DNA of 64,000 nt. Source: Solirubrobacteraceae bacterium (GTDB taxonomy: Bacteria; Actinomycetota; Thermoleophilia; Solirubrobacterales; Solirubrobacteraceae). The position numbers and the translations under genes are program-made. The notes beneath the pieces were generated by a model. That model did not search any database. It saw only the letters and a list, made by a program, of their open reading frames with translations, and was not told the origin of the DNA. The stretch spans positions 1 through 64,000 of the forward strand of contig JAEMQS010000004.1 in the NCBI GenBank assembly GCA_016463765.1, read 5' to 3'. Each line of letters starts with the position of its first letter. Position 1 is the first letter of the stretch. Below, one piece after another: positions 16,200-24,720 of the stretch.

Positions 16200-17063
16200 G
16201 TGAGCACTTCTGCGTCCAAGGCCATTCTCATCACGGGCTGTTCGACCGGTATCGGGAGGGCCACGGCGCAGCGCCTGGCACGGTCCGGTCGCACCGTCTA
16301 CGCGACCGCGCGGAGTACGGACGCCATCGCCGATCTCGAGCGCGACGGCTGCAGGATCCTGCCGCTGGACGTGTGCGACGAGGCGTCGATGGTCGCGGCC
16401 GTGCGCACCATCGAGGAGGCCGAGGGGGCCGTCGGCGCGCTCGTCAACAACGCCGGCTACTCGCAGTCCGGCGCCGTCGAGGACGTCTCGATCGACCTCG
16501 TCCGCCAGCAGTTCGAGACGAACGTCTTCGGCCTCGTCCGGTTGACACAGCTCGTGCTGCCCGGGATGCGCGCGCAGCGGGACGGCCGAGTCATCAACAT
16601 CTCGTCGATGGGCGCGAACTTCACGTTCCCCGGCGGCGGCTACTACCACGCGACGAAGTACGCGCTGGAGGCGATCAGCGACGCGCTGCGCTTCGAGGTC
16701 TCGGGCTTCGGGGTGAAGGTCGTCGTCATCCAGCCGGGGCTCATCAAGACGAACTTCGGCGAGCGGGCGGTCTCGCAGTTGGCCGAGGCGAAGACCGAGG
16801 GCGACGGCCCGTACGACGGCTTCTCCGAGAAGGTCGCGCAGGCCACGCGCGACGTCTACGAAGAGGGCGCGATGGCCAAGCTCGGCGCCGGGCCGGACGC
16901 CGTCGCCAAGGTCATCGAGAAGGCGATCGACGCCGAGAAGCCGAAGGCCCGCTACCGGGTCACGCCATCGGCGCACGCGATGATCGCGCTGCGCGCCGTC
17001 ACGCCGGACAAGGGCTGGGACGCGATCATGCGCGGCCAGTTCCCGCAGCCGGGGAAGAGCTGA
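16200..17063 (+). CDS. Short-chain dehydrogenase/reductase
   Basis: Classical SDR of 287 residues: cofactor motif TGCSTGIG (12-19), NNAG near 83, catalytic Ser in ISSMG and YHATK as the Tyr-x-x-x-Lys pair. The leading Arg residues after beta-2 (ATARSTD) suggest NADP(H). The substrate is unknown; the divergent WS/DGAT-like gene suggests fatty alcohol or ketone chemistry. The 3' end overlaps the converging LLM gene by 38 nt. Confidence 0.93.
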   Translation: MSTSASKAILITGCSTGIGRATAQRLARSGRTVYATARSTDAIADLERDGCRILPLDVCDEASMVAAVRTIEEAEGAVGALVNNAGYSQSGAVEDVSIDLVRQQFETNVFGLVRLTQLVLPGMRAQRDGRVINISSMGANFTFPGGGYYHATKYALEAISDALRFEVSGFGVKVVVIQPGLIKTNFGERAVSQLAEAKTEGDGPYDGFSEKVAQATRDVYEEGAMAKLGAGPDAVAKVIEKAIDAEKPKARYRVTPSAHAMIALRAVTPDKGWDAIMRGQFPQPGKS

Positions 17064-17781
17064 TCGCGGCGCGGACCTCGGCGGCGGTCGGGGCGGCGCC
17101 GAACTTCGTCAGGACCCAGGTGGCGCCGGCGTCGGCCCACGGCCCCGGGTCCTCGCCGGCGGCGATCTGCACCACGAGGTCGAACGCCGGCGCGGGTGGG
17201 AGCTGCGCGGCGATGTCGCGCAGCGCGTCGGGTCCGGGCAGCTCGATGGGGAAGAAGCCGTCCCAGCGGGCAGCCCGTCGAAGCGGCGGCCTGGCCGGGT
17301 ACCGGCCGGCGACCCACACCGGTATGCGCGGCTGCTGCACGGGGCGCGGGAGCAACTCGCCGGCCCAGTAGGCGTCGAGGCGTTCGAGGCCCTCGTCCAG
17401 GAGCTTCGCCCGGGCCTTCGGCTCGGTGACCTCGCCGGGGAAGTCCAGCTCGCCGTGGTTGTCGCTGCCCAGCCCGACCCCGAGGGTCAACCGGCCGCCG
17501 CAGAGGCGGTCGAGGGTGACGGTCTCCCGCGCGAGCTTGTGGACGCGGCGGCGCGACAATGGGGTGACGAGTGGGCCGATCCGCACGCGCTCGGTCCGCA
17601 TCGCGATGGCGCTCAGCGCCACCCAGGGATCGGCCACCTCGCTGCGCGGCGTCGTGTAGCGGACGTGGTCCCAGATGAAGAACCCGTCCCAGCCGGCCCG
17701 CTCGGTCTCGTGGGCGAGCTCGGCGAGCAGGCGGGGGTCGGAGAGCTCGTCGAACGGCGCGACGAAGATGCCACGGCGCAT
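17026..17781 (-). CDS. LLM-class flavin-dependent oxidoreductase
   Basis: Luciferase-like TIM-barrel protein of 251 residues, probably F420- or FMN-dependent. Family features are the GIFVAPFDELSDPRLLAELA start, WDHV near 37, and LCGGRLTLGVGLGSDN (about 90-105). It is shorter than the 300 or more residues usual in the family. The start is supported by TAGCTT 6 nt upstream, which overlaps the stop of ogt. Confidence 0.9.
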   Translation of the reverse strand: MRRGIFVAPFDELSDPRLLAELAHETERAGWDGFFIWDHVRYTTPRSEVADPWVALSAIAMRTERVRIGPLVTPLSRRRVHKLARETVTLDRLCGGRLTLGVGLGSDNHGELDFPGEVTEPKARAKLLDEGLERLDAYWAGELLPRPVQQPRIPVWVAGRYPARPPLRRAARWDGFFPIELPGPDALRDIAAQLPPAPAFDLVVQIAAGEDPGPWADAGATWVLTKFGAAPTAAEVRAAISSSPAAGTGRA

Positions 17782-17787
17782 CCGGCG

Positions 17788-17793
17788 AAGCTA
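17788..17793 (-). promoter_or_regulatory. -10 box overlapping the ogt stop codon
   Basis: TAGCTT: its TAG is the ogt stop codon. It ends 6 nt before the ATG of the LLM gene at 17781, the same arrangement as at 11460. Confidence 0.55.
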
Positions 17794-18384
17794 CCCGAGA
17801 CGGACGCCCTCGATACCCAGCAGCAGCTGCTTGCGCGACAGACCGCCGGTGTAGCCGCCCAGGCCACCACCGGTCGCCATGACGCGGTGGCAGGGCACGA
17901 CGATGGGGATGGGGTTGGAACCCAGCGCGTTGCCGGTCGGCCGGGCGCCCTTCGGTGAGCCCGCGGCCGCGGCGATCTGCGCGTAGGTGCTCGTCTCGCC
18001 GAACGGGATTGCGGCGGTGGCCTGCAGGACGCGGCGCGCGAACGGGGTCGCGAGGCTCCAGTCGATCGGCAGGTCGAAGTCGCGGCGGCGCCCGGCGAAG
18101 TACTCGTCGAGCTCGCGGCGCGCGTCATCCAGCCGCGCCGGCGCCTCGACGATCCGCGGCGACAACCGGCGCGCGAGGCTCTCGAGCACGCGATCGACAC
18201 TTCCGTTGAGGTCCTCATAGGCGAGGCGCACGAGACCGGCCGGCGTCTGGGCCGCGACGAGTCGGCCGGCGGGCGTGTCGATCACGGTGTAGGCCACATC
18301 CGCGTCACCGGATTCCGCGGCGCGGGCGGCGAAGCGCGCGGCGAGCACGGCCGCGTCGACCACGGGTGGGCGCAGCTCGGTCAC
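17791..18384 (-). CDS. ogt: Methylated-DNA--protein-cysteine methyltransferase
   Basis: Repairs O6-alkylguanine by moving the alkyl group to its own Cys, 197 residues. The acceptor is C165 in PCHRV, preceded by the helix-turn-helix with TGNALGSNPIPIVV. The N-terminal 100 residues are the variable domain. GTG start at 18384 overlaps the sigma factor stop as GTGA, so it is translated together with that regulator. A longer start inside the sigma gene is possible but less likely. Confidence 0.95.
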   Translation of the reverse strand: MTELRPPVVDAAVLAARFAARAAESGDADVAYTVIDTPAGRLVAAQTPAGLVRLAYEDLNGSVDRVLESLARRLSPRIVEAPARLDDARRELDEYFAGRRRDFDLPIDWSLATPFARRVLQATAAIPFGETSTYAQIAAAAGSPKGARPTGNALGSNPIPIVVPCHRVMATGGGLGGYTGGLSRKQLLLGIEGVRLG

Positions 18385-18848
18385 GCCGTCACCTCCTCGC
18401 GCAGGCGCGCCAGGCCATCGGCGGCGGCCCGGCGCGACGCCGCTTCGCTGCACGCGAGCACCCGGGCGATCTCGGCGTGCGAGAGATCGACGGCGTAGCG
18501 CAACGTGAGGACCGCCCGCTGGCGCTCGGGCAGCGCACGGACGCGCGCCCAGTGCCCGTCGAGGCCGCCGTCAGGCGTGCTGGGGGCGGCACGGTCCTCC
18601 AGCGACTCGACCGGTACGGGGCGCCGCGCCCGGCCGCGGTGCACGTCGATCGCCTTGCGGTGGGCGATGGTGAACAGCCAGGCCCGCACGTCGGAATCGC
18701 GGCGCAGCCGGGGGTAGGCGCGGAGTGCGGCGATGAAGGTCTCCTGAAAGGCGTCGTCGGCATCGTGTCGTCCCAGTGCGGCCACGAGGAAGCGCAGCAC
18801 GTCGTCGGCGTGCGCGTCCAGCACCCGTTGGAAGGGGTCGTGCGGCAT
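18381..18848 (-). CDS. ECF-family RNA polymerase sigma factor
   Basis: 155 residues with sigma region 2 (about 10-75: DADDAFQETFIAALRAYPRL, WLFTIAHRKAIDVHR) and region 4 (about 105-150: LPERQRAVLTLRYAVDLSHA, ASRRAAADGLARLRE). There is no anti-sigma gene next door. Instead it is coupled to ogt by a GTGA overlap, suggesting control of an alkylation or DNA-damage response. The start region has TACTGG at the leaderless spacing, not a full -10 match. Confidence 0.92.
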   Translation of the reverse strand: MPHDPFQRVLDAHADDVLRFLVAALGRHDADDAFQETFIAALRAYPRLRRDSDVRAWLFTIAHRKAIDVHRGRARRPVPVESLEDRAAPSTPDGGLDGHWARVRALPERQRAVLTLRYAVDLSHAEIARVLACSEAASRRAAADGLARLREEVTA

Positions 18849-18890
18849 CGGTCACCCAGTACAACGCACGGCGGCCCCGCGATGTGAGGT

Positions 18891-20468
18891 TCAGTCCGCG
18901 TGGTCGAAGAACCCGGCGCCGGTCATCGTCCCGAGCAGCCCCTCGTCGACGAGCGCCCGCAGGCGCGGCGCGGCGCGGTACCGGTCCTCGCGGTAGTGGT
19001 CGTGCAGGCCGTCGAGCAGCAGCAGGACGTGATCGAGGCCGATGAGGTCGGCCCAGCCGAGCGGGCCACGCGGATGGTTCAGGCCGAGCACCATGCCGTC
19101 GTCGATGTCCTCGGCGCTCGCCACGCCCTCCCCGAGCGCGAACGCCGCCTCGTTGACGAGCTGCGCGACGATCCGGCCGAGCACCAGCCCCGGTGCATCT
19201 CCGACCCATGCGGTGTGCAGGCCGAGCGACGCGAAGAACGCCTCCGCCGCCGCGGCGGTCCCGTCGGCCGTGGTGGCGCTGCGGGTGAGCTCGACGAGAG
19301 ACCCCGGTCCCAGCGGCGGCAGCGCATGGAACCCGGCTGCGCCCCCCGCGGGATCGATGGCGTGCAGCGGGCCCTCGGCGCACAGCAGCACCCGGTGGCC
19401 GCCCTGCAGCGGCTCCTCGTCCAGGCCTGGGCCGGCATCGATGGCGACGGCCGGCGCGGCGGAGGCGTCGTCGGAGGGGGAGGCGACCTCCCAGCCCGCG
19501 GCGGCCGCCAGCCCGCGCAGCTCAGCGGCGAGCATCGTGTCGCCGGCGATCTGCGCGACGCCGTGGGCCTCCGGCTGCATCCGCGGCGCAGGCGGGTCGT
19601 CCGGGCGGTGGGGCGCCTCGCCATAGCGGTACCACCCTTCGCCCGTCTTGCGGCCGAGCATCCCGGCGGCGACCATCCGCGCGGCCAGCGGCGACGGGCG
19701 CCACCGCGGCTCGCCGTAGCTCAGTGCCGAGAACGACTCCGCGACCGCGAGGTTCACGTCGATCCCGACGAGGTCCATCACCTCGAACGGGCCCATGCGA
19801 AAGCCGCCGCCGAGTCGGCAGATGCGGTCGACGAGCGCGGGGTCGGCCAGCCGCTCGGTGACCACGCGCAGCGCCTCGCCACCGAACGGGCGGTTGCACC
19901 GGTTGACGACGAACCCCGGCGTGTCGGTGGCGTCGATGACCCGCTTGCCCATCGCAGCGCCGGTCGCCCGCGCGAGCGCCAGCGCGTCCGGGGAGCTGCG
20001 CAGCCCGCCGATGACCTCCACGAGCCGCATCGCCGGCGCCGGATTGAAGAAGTGCATGCCGACGACGCGGTCGGGCGCCGGGCAGCCCGCGGCGATCGCC
20101 GAGATGGGGATGGACGACGTGTTGCTGGCGAGGACCCCGGGGGTGATCTCGGCGAGCTGGGCGAACAGCTCGTGCTTGACCTCCAGCCGTTCAGGGGCCG
20201 CCTCGATGACGAGGTCGCACCCGGCGAGGTCGCCGACCGTCGGGGCCGGACGCAGGCGCTCGCGGGCGTTCGTCGCGTCGTGCGTGCTCCAGCGCCCGCG
20301 CTCGACCCCGCGCTCCAGCGCGCCGCCGATCCGGCCGATCGCGGCCTCCGTCGCGCCTTCCGCGGGGTCGAAGAGCAGCGTGTCGGCACCCGCGGCCTGC
20401 GCGGCGAGCTGCGCGATCCCCGCGCCCATCGTCCCGGCGCCGACGACGCCGATGGTCCGCGCGCCCAT
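18891..20468 (-). CDS. 3-hydroxyacyl-CoA dehydrogenase with two C-terminal domains
   Basis: Oxidises 3-hydroxyacyl-CoA with NAD in beta-oxidation. 525 residues: Rossmann domain with GAGTMG (9-14), catalytic motif HFFNPAPAMRLVEVI (about 141-155), a first 3HCDH C-terminal domain (about 180-290) and a second copy after about 420 that includes GLNHPRGPLGWADLIGLD. This double layout resembles PaaH-type 3-hydroxybutyryl-CoA dehydrogenases. The ATG overlaps the stop of the acyl-CoA dehydrogenase gene (ATGA), so the two consecutive beta-oxidation steps are coupled. Confidence 0.93.
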   Translation of the reverse strand: MGARTIGVVGAGTMGAGIAQLAAQAAGADTLLFDPAEGATEAAIGRIGGALERGVERGRWSTHDATNARERLRPAPTVGDLAGCDLVIEAAPERLEVKHELFAQLAEITPGVLASNTSSIPISAIAAGCPAPDRVVGMHFFNPAPAMRLVEVIGGLRSSPDALALARATGAAMGKRVIDATDTPGFVVNRCNRPFGGEALRVVTERLADPALVDRICRLGGGFRMGPFEVMDLVGIDVNLAVAESFSALSYGEPRWRPSPLAARMVAAGMLGRKTGEGWYRYGEAPHRPDDPPAPRMQPEAHGVAQIAGDTMLAAELRGLAAAAGWEVASPSDDASAAPAVAIDAGPGLDEEPLQGGHRVLLCAEGPLHAIDPAGGAAGFHALPPLGPGSLVELTRSATTADGTAAAAEAFFASLGLHTAWVGDAPGLVLGRIVAQLVNEAAFALGEGVASAEDIDDGMVLGLNHPRGPLGWADLIGLDHVLLLLDGLHDHYREDRYRAAPRLRALVDEGLLGTMTGAGFFDHAD

Positions 20469-21628
20469 CAGTTCGGCGTTAAGGCGTTGATGCCCGTCAG
20501 CGCCCGCCCGATGATGAGCTTCTGGATCTGGCTCGTGCCTTCGTACAGCGTCGTCACCCGCACGTCGCGGAAATGGCGCTCGACGACGTGATCGTCGCTG
20601 TAGCCCGCGCCGCCGTGGACCTGGATGGCCTGGTGCGCGCTCTCGACCGCGGCCTCGGTGGCGTAGAGCTTCGCGATGGACGTTTCCAGCGTGCTCGGCC
20701 GGTCCGTGTCCTTCAGCACCGCCGCGCGCCAGACGAGCAGCCGGGCGGCGTCGGTCCGTACCTTGATGTCCGCGAGCATCGCCTGCACGAGCTGGAACGC
20801 CGCGATCGGGCGGTCGAACTGCTCGCGCTCCTTGGCGTACGTCACGGATTCCTCCAGGCACGCCTGGCCGATCCCGACACACCCGGCGGCGACGCTGTAG
20901 CGCCCGGAGTCCAGGGCGCTCATCGCGATCTTGAACCCCTGCCCGATCTCGCCCAGCACGGCGTCCTCGGGGACGTGGACCTCGTCGAGGAAGATCGACG
21001 CGGTGTCGCTGGCGTGCAGGCCCATCTTGCCCTCGATGACCGCGGGCTGGAAGCCGTCCTGCTCGCAGTCGACGAGGAACGCGCCGATGCCGCGGTGGCC
21101 GAGCTCGGGGTCGGTCTGCGCGAAGACGAGCGCGACCTTGCTGTGGTTGCCGAGGCTGATCCACATCTTCGCGCCGCTGATCGACCAGCCGTCGGCCGTC
21201 TTCGTCGCCCGGGTCTTCTGGTTGGCGGCATCCGAGCCGGTGTCCGGCTCGGTCAGGCCGAAGCACCCCAGCCACTCACCGCTGCACAGCTTGGGCAGGT
21301 AGTGGTGCTTCTGCTCCTCGGTGCCCCAGCGCAGGATCGAGCTGCAGACCAGCGAGGTCTGCACGCTGATGACCGTGCGCATCGCCGAGCAGCCACGGCC
21401 GATCTCCTCGACGATCAGCCCGTAGGTGAGGTAGTCGAGGCCCGCGCCCCCGTACTCCTTCGGCACGATCGCCCCGAGGTAGCCCTGGTCGGCGATCTGG
21501 CGCACGAGGTCGACGTCGAAGTGGTGCCGGCGCGCGTTCTCCCGGGCGCGGGGCACGATCTCCCGGTCGGTGAAGGCCCGTGCGGTCTCCCGGACCAGAT
21601 CCTGTTCCGCCGTCAGGTCGAAGTCCAT
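20468..21628 (-). CDS. Acyl-CoA dehydrogenase
   Basis: FAD enzyme that makes the trans-2,3 double bond in acyl-CoA, 386 residues, normal length. It has the FAD motif CFGLTEPDTGSD and the C-terminal signature VHGGAGYSDDHVVERHFRD followed by YEGTSQIQ, whose Glu is the usual catalytic base. Leaderless start with TAGCGT 7 nt before ATG. Operon with the hydroxyacyl-CoA dehydrogenase. Confidence 0.95.
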   Translation of the reverse strand: MDFDLTAEQDLVRETARAFTDREIVPRARENARRHHFDVDLVRQIADQGYLGAIVPKEYGGAGLDYLTYGLIVEEIGRGCSAMRTVISVQTSLVCSSILRWGTEEQKHHYLPKLCSGEWLGCFGLTEPDTGSDAANQKTRATKTADGWSISGAKMWISLGNHSKVALVFAQTDPELGHRGIGAFLVDCEQDGFQPAVIEGKMGLHASDTASIFLDEVHVPEDAVLGEIGQGFKIAMSALDSGRYSVAAGCVGIGQACLEESVTYAKEREQFDRPIAAFQLVQAMLADIKVRTDAARLLVWRAAVLKDTDRPSTLETSIAKLYATEAAVESAHQAIQVHGGAGYSDDHVVERHFRDVRVTTLYEGTSQIQKLIIGRALTGINALTPN

Positions 21629-21635
21629 GGGCGGG

Positions 21636-21641
21636 ACGCTA
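21636..21641 (-). promoter_or_regulatory. -10 box, leaderless acyl-CoA dehydrogenase gene
   Basis: TAGCGT on the minus strand, ending 7 nt before the ATG at 21628. Confidence 0.6.
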
Positions 21642-21675
21642 CCGCGCAGTCGGAGCGGTGTGGCACAGTCCCGGC

Positions 21676-22428
21676 GTGGACGCCGCCGCCCTGAAGGACC
21701 TCGCCCGGGATCAGCTCGGCCGCCAGGCGGCGTTCGTCGGCTTCGAGATCAAGCAGCACGCCGGTGCGCTCGAGCCGGGGGAGGAACCGCGCACCTTCGC
21801 GATGGGGATGCTCGGACGCCGGGGCCGGCTCGTCCTGCTCACCGACCGGCGCCTGCTCCTCGCCCGCGGGTGGTCGCCGATCCCGCGCTCGAGCCGGGTC
21901 GACGCGTGGCCGCTCGACGAGCTGACCGATGTCGAACGGCACACGATGTCGTCCACCTTCACGTTCGGCGAGCGCGGGAGCGTCGGGCTGATGCTCGCGC
22001 CCGAGGAGGCGTCCGACGCGATCATCGGCGACCTGCGCGCACGGCTCGGCCGGCCGGACGCCGAACCCGCGCGGGAGGACCTCGCGGCGCTGGCCCAGCG
22101 CAAGCTCGGAGGGAAGCTCGCCTACGCGGTCGAGCACGACCTCGCAAAGGTCGCCGACCGGCTCGGTCCCGACGAGGAGGTCCAGCGGCTGGCGTTCGTC
22201 AGCGACGAGGATGGTGGGCTGCTCCTCGCGCTGACCGCCGAGCGGATGATGCTCGCCCACGCCGCAGTGCGCGCGGGCCGGGACCGCTGGTTGGAATGGC
22301 CGCGCGAGGACGTGCGCGCGGTCGCTCGGGATGGCATCGTGCTCGTCGTGGAGGCCGGCGACGAGACGCTGCATCTGGGGTTCGCCAGCGAGGACCGCTG
22401 CGACGAATTGGAAGCGGTGCTGCGATGA
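21676..22428 (+). CDS. Protein with two bacterial PH-like domains
   Basis: 250 residues, soluble. The segment FAMGMLGRRGRLVLLTDRRL (about 37-56) is the usual strand pattern of bacterial PH-like domains, and a related pattern recurs at about 170-195 (LAFVSDEDGGLLLALTAERMM), so it is probably a tandem. Function unknown. GTG 21676 chosen by frame and domain start. It begins a plus-strand operon: the next gene overlaps by ATGA. Confidence 0.65.
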   Translation: MDAAALKDLARDQLGRQAAFVGFEIKQHAGALEPGEEPRTFAMGMLGRRGRLVLLTDRRLLLARGWSPIPRSSRVDAWPLDELTDVERHTMSSTFTFGERGSVGLMLAPEEASDAIIGDLRARLGRPDAEPAREDLAALAQRKLGGKLAYAVEHDLAKVADRLGPDEEVQRLAFVSDEDGGLLLALTAERMMLAHAAVRAGRDRWLEWPREDVRAVARDGIVLVVEAGDETLHLGFASEDRCDELEAVLR

Positions 22429-22796
22429 CGCACCGCCCGCCGCAGGAGCAGGCGGCCACCGCCCGCGCGATGGGCCACGTCGCCTACCAGCACTGCGAGA
22501 CGTGCGGCGCGCGCGCGGCGTTCCTGCGCGTGCTCTGCCCGGTGTGCGGGTCGACGGACCTGACCGTCCACCACAGCGCCGGCCGCGGCGTCGTCTACAG
22601 CACGACGACCCTGCGCACGCGCGAGGGCGCGCGCGACGTGTCCCTCATCGACCTCGACGAGGGCGTGCGCGTGATGGGGACGGTCGCCGGCGTCCCGCCC
22701 GAGGACGTCGCCATCGGTCTTCCGGTGCAGGGCGCGCTCGACCCCGAGGGCGGCGACGAGCCGCGCGTGATCTTCACGGTCGAGCGCGATGGCTGA
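22425..22796 (+). CDS. DUF35 OB-fold protein with zinc ribbon
   Basis: 123 residues: a rubredoxin-like zinc ribbon (CETCG and CPVCG) followed by an OB-fold (GVVYSTTTLRTREG, VRVMGTVAGV). Proteins of this family bind acyl-CoA and form complexes with thiolase-like partners. The gene overlaps both neighbours (ATGA with the PH-like gene, 8 nt with the thiolase gene), so it is very likely the subunit of the next protein. Confidence 0.92.
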   Translation: MTHRPPQEQAATARAMGHVAYQHCETCGARAAFLRVLCPVCGSTDLTVHHSAGRGVVYSTTTLRTREGARDVSLIDLDEGVRVMGTVAGVPPEDVAIGLPVQGALDPEGGDEPRVIFTVERDG

Positions 22797-23943
22797 TCCA
22801 CTGCGTGCGGCGGTCGCGATCGCCGGGGTGGGGGACGCCGGGATCGGTGAGGCGCCGCCCGGCTCGAGACCGCTCGACCTCATCGGAACGGCCACGGTCG
22901 CCGCGCTCGCCGACGCCGGGCTGACGACCCGGGACGTCGACGGGCTCTTCACCGCGTCGGCGTACTACGGGATGCCGAACCTCAACGTGGGCGAGTACCT
23001 CGGCATCCGGCCGCGCTTCTCCGACAGCACGAACCTCGGGGGCGCGTCGTTCCTCAGCCACGTCGGCCATGCCGCCGCCGCGATCACGGCGGGCCTGTGC
23101 GAGGTCGCGCTCATCGTCTACGGCTCGACGCAGCGCAGCGACGGCGGGCGGTTGAAGAGCGTTGCCGAGGCGTTCCCCGACGAGCAGCTCTACGCGCCGC
23201 GCTACCCGATCACGCAGTACGCGCTCGCGGCGGCGCGCCACATGCACGAGTTCGGCACGACGCGCGAGCAGCTCGCCGAGGTGGCGGTCGCGGCCCGGGC
23301 GTGGGCGCGCCTGAACCCGGACGCGTTCGCCCGCGACGAGCTCTCGATCGATGACGTCCTCGGCTCACGGATGCTGTGCGACCCGCTGACCGTGCGCGAC
23401 TGCTGCCTGGTCACCGACGGCGCCGGCGCGGTCGTGGTCACGTCGACCGAGCGGGCCCGCACGCTGCGCCGTCCACCGGCCGTGGTCCTGGGCTTCGGCG
23501 AGGCGCACTGGCATCGCAACATCAGCCAGATGGCCGACCTGACGGTCACCGCCGCGACGGACTCCGGCGCCCGGGCGTTCGCCATGGCCGGGCTCGGGCC
23601 CGCAGACGTCGACGTCCTGCAGCTCTACGACGCCTTCACCATCAACCCGATCCTGTTCCTCGAGGACCTCGGGTTCTGCGCGAAGGGGGAGGGCGGGCCG
23701 TTCGTCGCCGGCGGACGGATCGCGCCGGGCGGTGCGCTGCCGGTGAACACCAACGGCGGCGGGCTCTCCTACTGCCATCCCGGCATGTACGGCATCTTCA
23801 CCCTCATCGAGGCGACGCGCCAACTGCGCGGCGAGGCCGGCGACCGCCAGGTCCCGGACGCGCAGGTCGCGCTGGCCCACGGCAACGGCGCGGTGCTCAG
23901 CGCGCAGTCGACGGTGCTCCTGGCGGCCGACGCGGCGGCGTAG
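22789..23943 (+). CDS. Thiolase-like protein (SCP-x/lipid-transfer type)
   Basis: 384 residues with the thiolase fold. The region that normally carries the nucleophile Cys reads GGASFLSHVGHAAAAI and has no Cys; C-terminal motifs are NTNGGGLSYCHPGM and LAHGNGAVLSAQST. Without the nucleophile a normal thiolysis is unlikely. With its DUF35 partner it resembles the Ltp2-type retro-aldolases of steroid side-chain breakdown, which is an inference. No steroid ring-degradation genes are nearby. Confidence 0.88.
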   Translation: MADPLRAAVAIAGVGDAGIGEAPPGSRPLDLIGTATVAALADAGLTTRDVDGLFTASAYYGMPNLNVGEYLGIRPRFSDSTNLGGASFLSHVGHAAAAITAGLCEVALIVYGSTQRSDGGRLKSVAEAFPDEQLYAPRYPITQYALAAARHMHEFGTTREQLAEVAVAARAWARLNPDAFARDELSIDDVLGSRMLCDPLTVRDCCLVTDGAGAVVVTSTERARTLRRPPAVVLGFGEAHWHRNISQMADLTVTAATDSGARAFAMAGLGPADVDVLQLYDAFTINPILFLEDLGFCAKGEGGPFVAGGRIAPGGALPVNTNGGGLSYCHPGMYGIFTLIEATRQLRGEAGDRQVPDAQVALAHGNGAVLSAQSTVLLAADAAA

Positions 23944-23946
23944 ACT
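23941..23946 (+). promoter_or_regulatory. -10 box before gene at 23958
   Basis: TAGACT (its TAG is the thiolase stop codon) lies 11 nt before GTG 23958, predicting a leader of only a few bases. Confidence 0.45.
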
Positions 23947-23957
23947 CGGCACGAGCC

Positions 23958-24209
23958 GTGGAACTCGCCACCGTCATGCTCGTGCTGTTCGTCCTGTTCA
24001 TCGTGGGCATCGTGCTGCTCGGCTTCTACCACCCCAAGTCGGGTGCGGAGGTGCTGCGCTGGCAGCCGACGCGGGCGCCCGAGCAGGAGGAGATCGACGA
24101 GCTCGAGGACCTCACCCAGCTGCTCGAGGCCACGAACGCGAAGCGCCGCGCTCGCGGGATGCCGGAGCGCACGGTCGAAGACGTCGAGAACGAGCTGCGC
24201 GGAGGCTGA
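23958..24209 (+). CDS. Small membrane-anchored protein
   Basis: 83 residues: one N-terminal membrane helix (about 5-24) then a charged helical tail with EQEEIDELEDLTQLLEATN and RGMPERTVEDVENEL. Probably a bitopic inner-membrane protein with a cytosolic tail. No family known to me. It lies 7 nt before the next gene and is probably cotranscribed with it. Confidence 0.7.
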   Translation: MELATVMLVLFVLFIVGIVLLGFYHPKSGAEVLRWQPTRAPEQEEIDELEDLTQLLEATNAKRRARGMPERTVEDVENELRGG

Positions 24210-24216
24210 CGCACGT

Positions 24217-24720
24217 ATGAGAATCCTGATGGTCGGCGGCGGATGCCGCGGGCTGGACCTGACCCGGGACCTGGCCGCCGACGGGCACGCCGTCCGCGTC
24301 GTGACGCGCGACGAGGGGCGGCGCGCGGAGATCGAGCAGGCCGGCGGCCAGCCGTGGATCGGCGACCCCGACCGGATCGGCACGCTGCGCTACGCGCTCG
24401 ACAACGTGACCCTGCTGCTCTGGCTGCTGGGCACCGCGAAGGGCACGCCCGAGCAGGTCGCCGACCTGCACTCCGGGCGGCTGAACATGATGCTCGAGCG
24501 CACCACCGACACCACGGTCCGCGGGGTCGTCGTCGAAACCGGTGGCACGCTGCCTCCGGAGGTCGCCGCGAGCGCCATCAGCGAGATCGAGCGGGCCAAC
24601 CGCGTCAACGAGATCCCGTACCGGCTGCTCGACGCCGACCCGTCGGACCGGGCCGGATGGCTCGAGGCCGCCCACGCGGCGATCGACGACCTGCTGCTGC
24701 CCCGCGCGTCAGTCCAGTAG
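24217..24720 (+). CDS. NAD(P)-binding Rossmann-fold protein
   Basis: 167 residues starting MRILMVGGGCRGLDLTRDL, a nucleotide-binding beta-alpha-beta unit with GGGCRG in place of GxxGxxG, followed by RVVTRDE. It is short for an epimerase and lacks a Tyr-x-x-x-Lys pair. It may be a truncated SDR-type reductase or a regulator that senses NAD(P). The 3' end overlaps the converging Nudix gene by 12 nt. Confidence 0.75.
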   Translation: MRILMVGGGCRGLDLTRDLAADGHAVRVVTRDEGRRAEIEQAGGQPWIGDPDRIGTLRYALDNVTLLLWLLGTAKGTPEQVADLHSGRLNMMLERTTDTTVRGVVVETGGTLPPEVAASAISEIERANRVNEIPYRLLDADPSDRAGWLEAAHAAIDDLLLPRASVQ

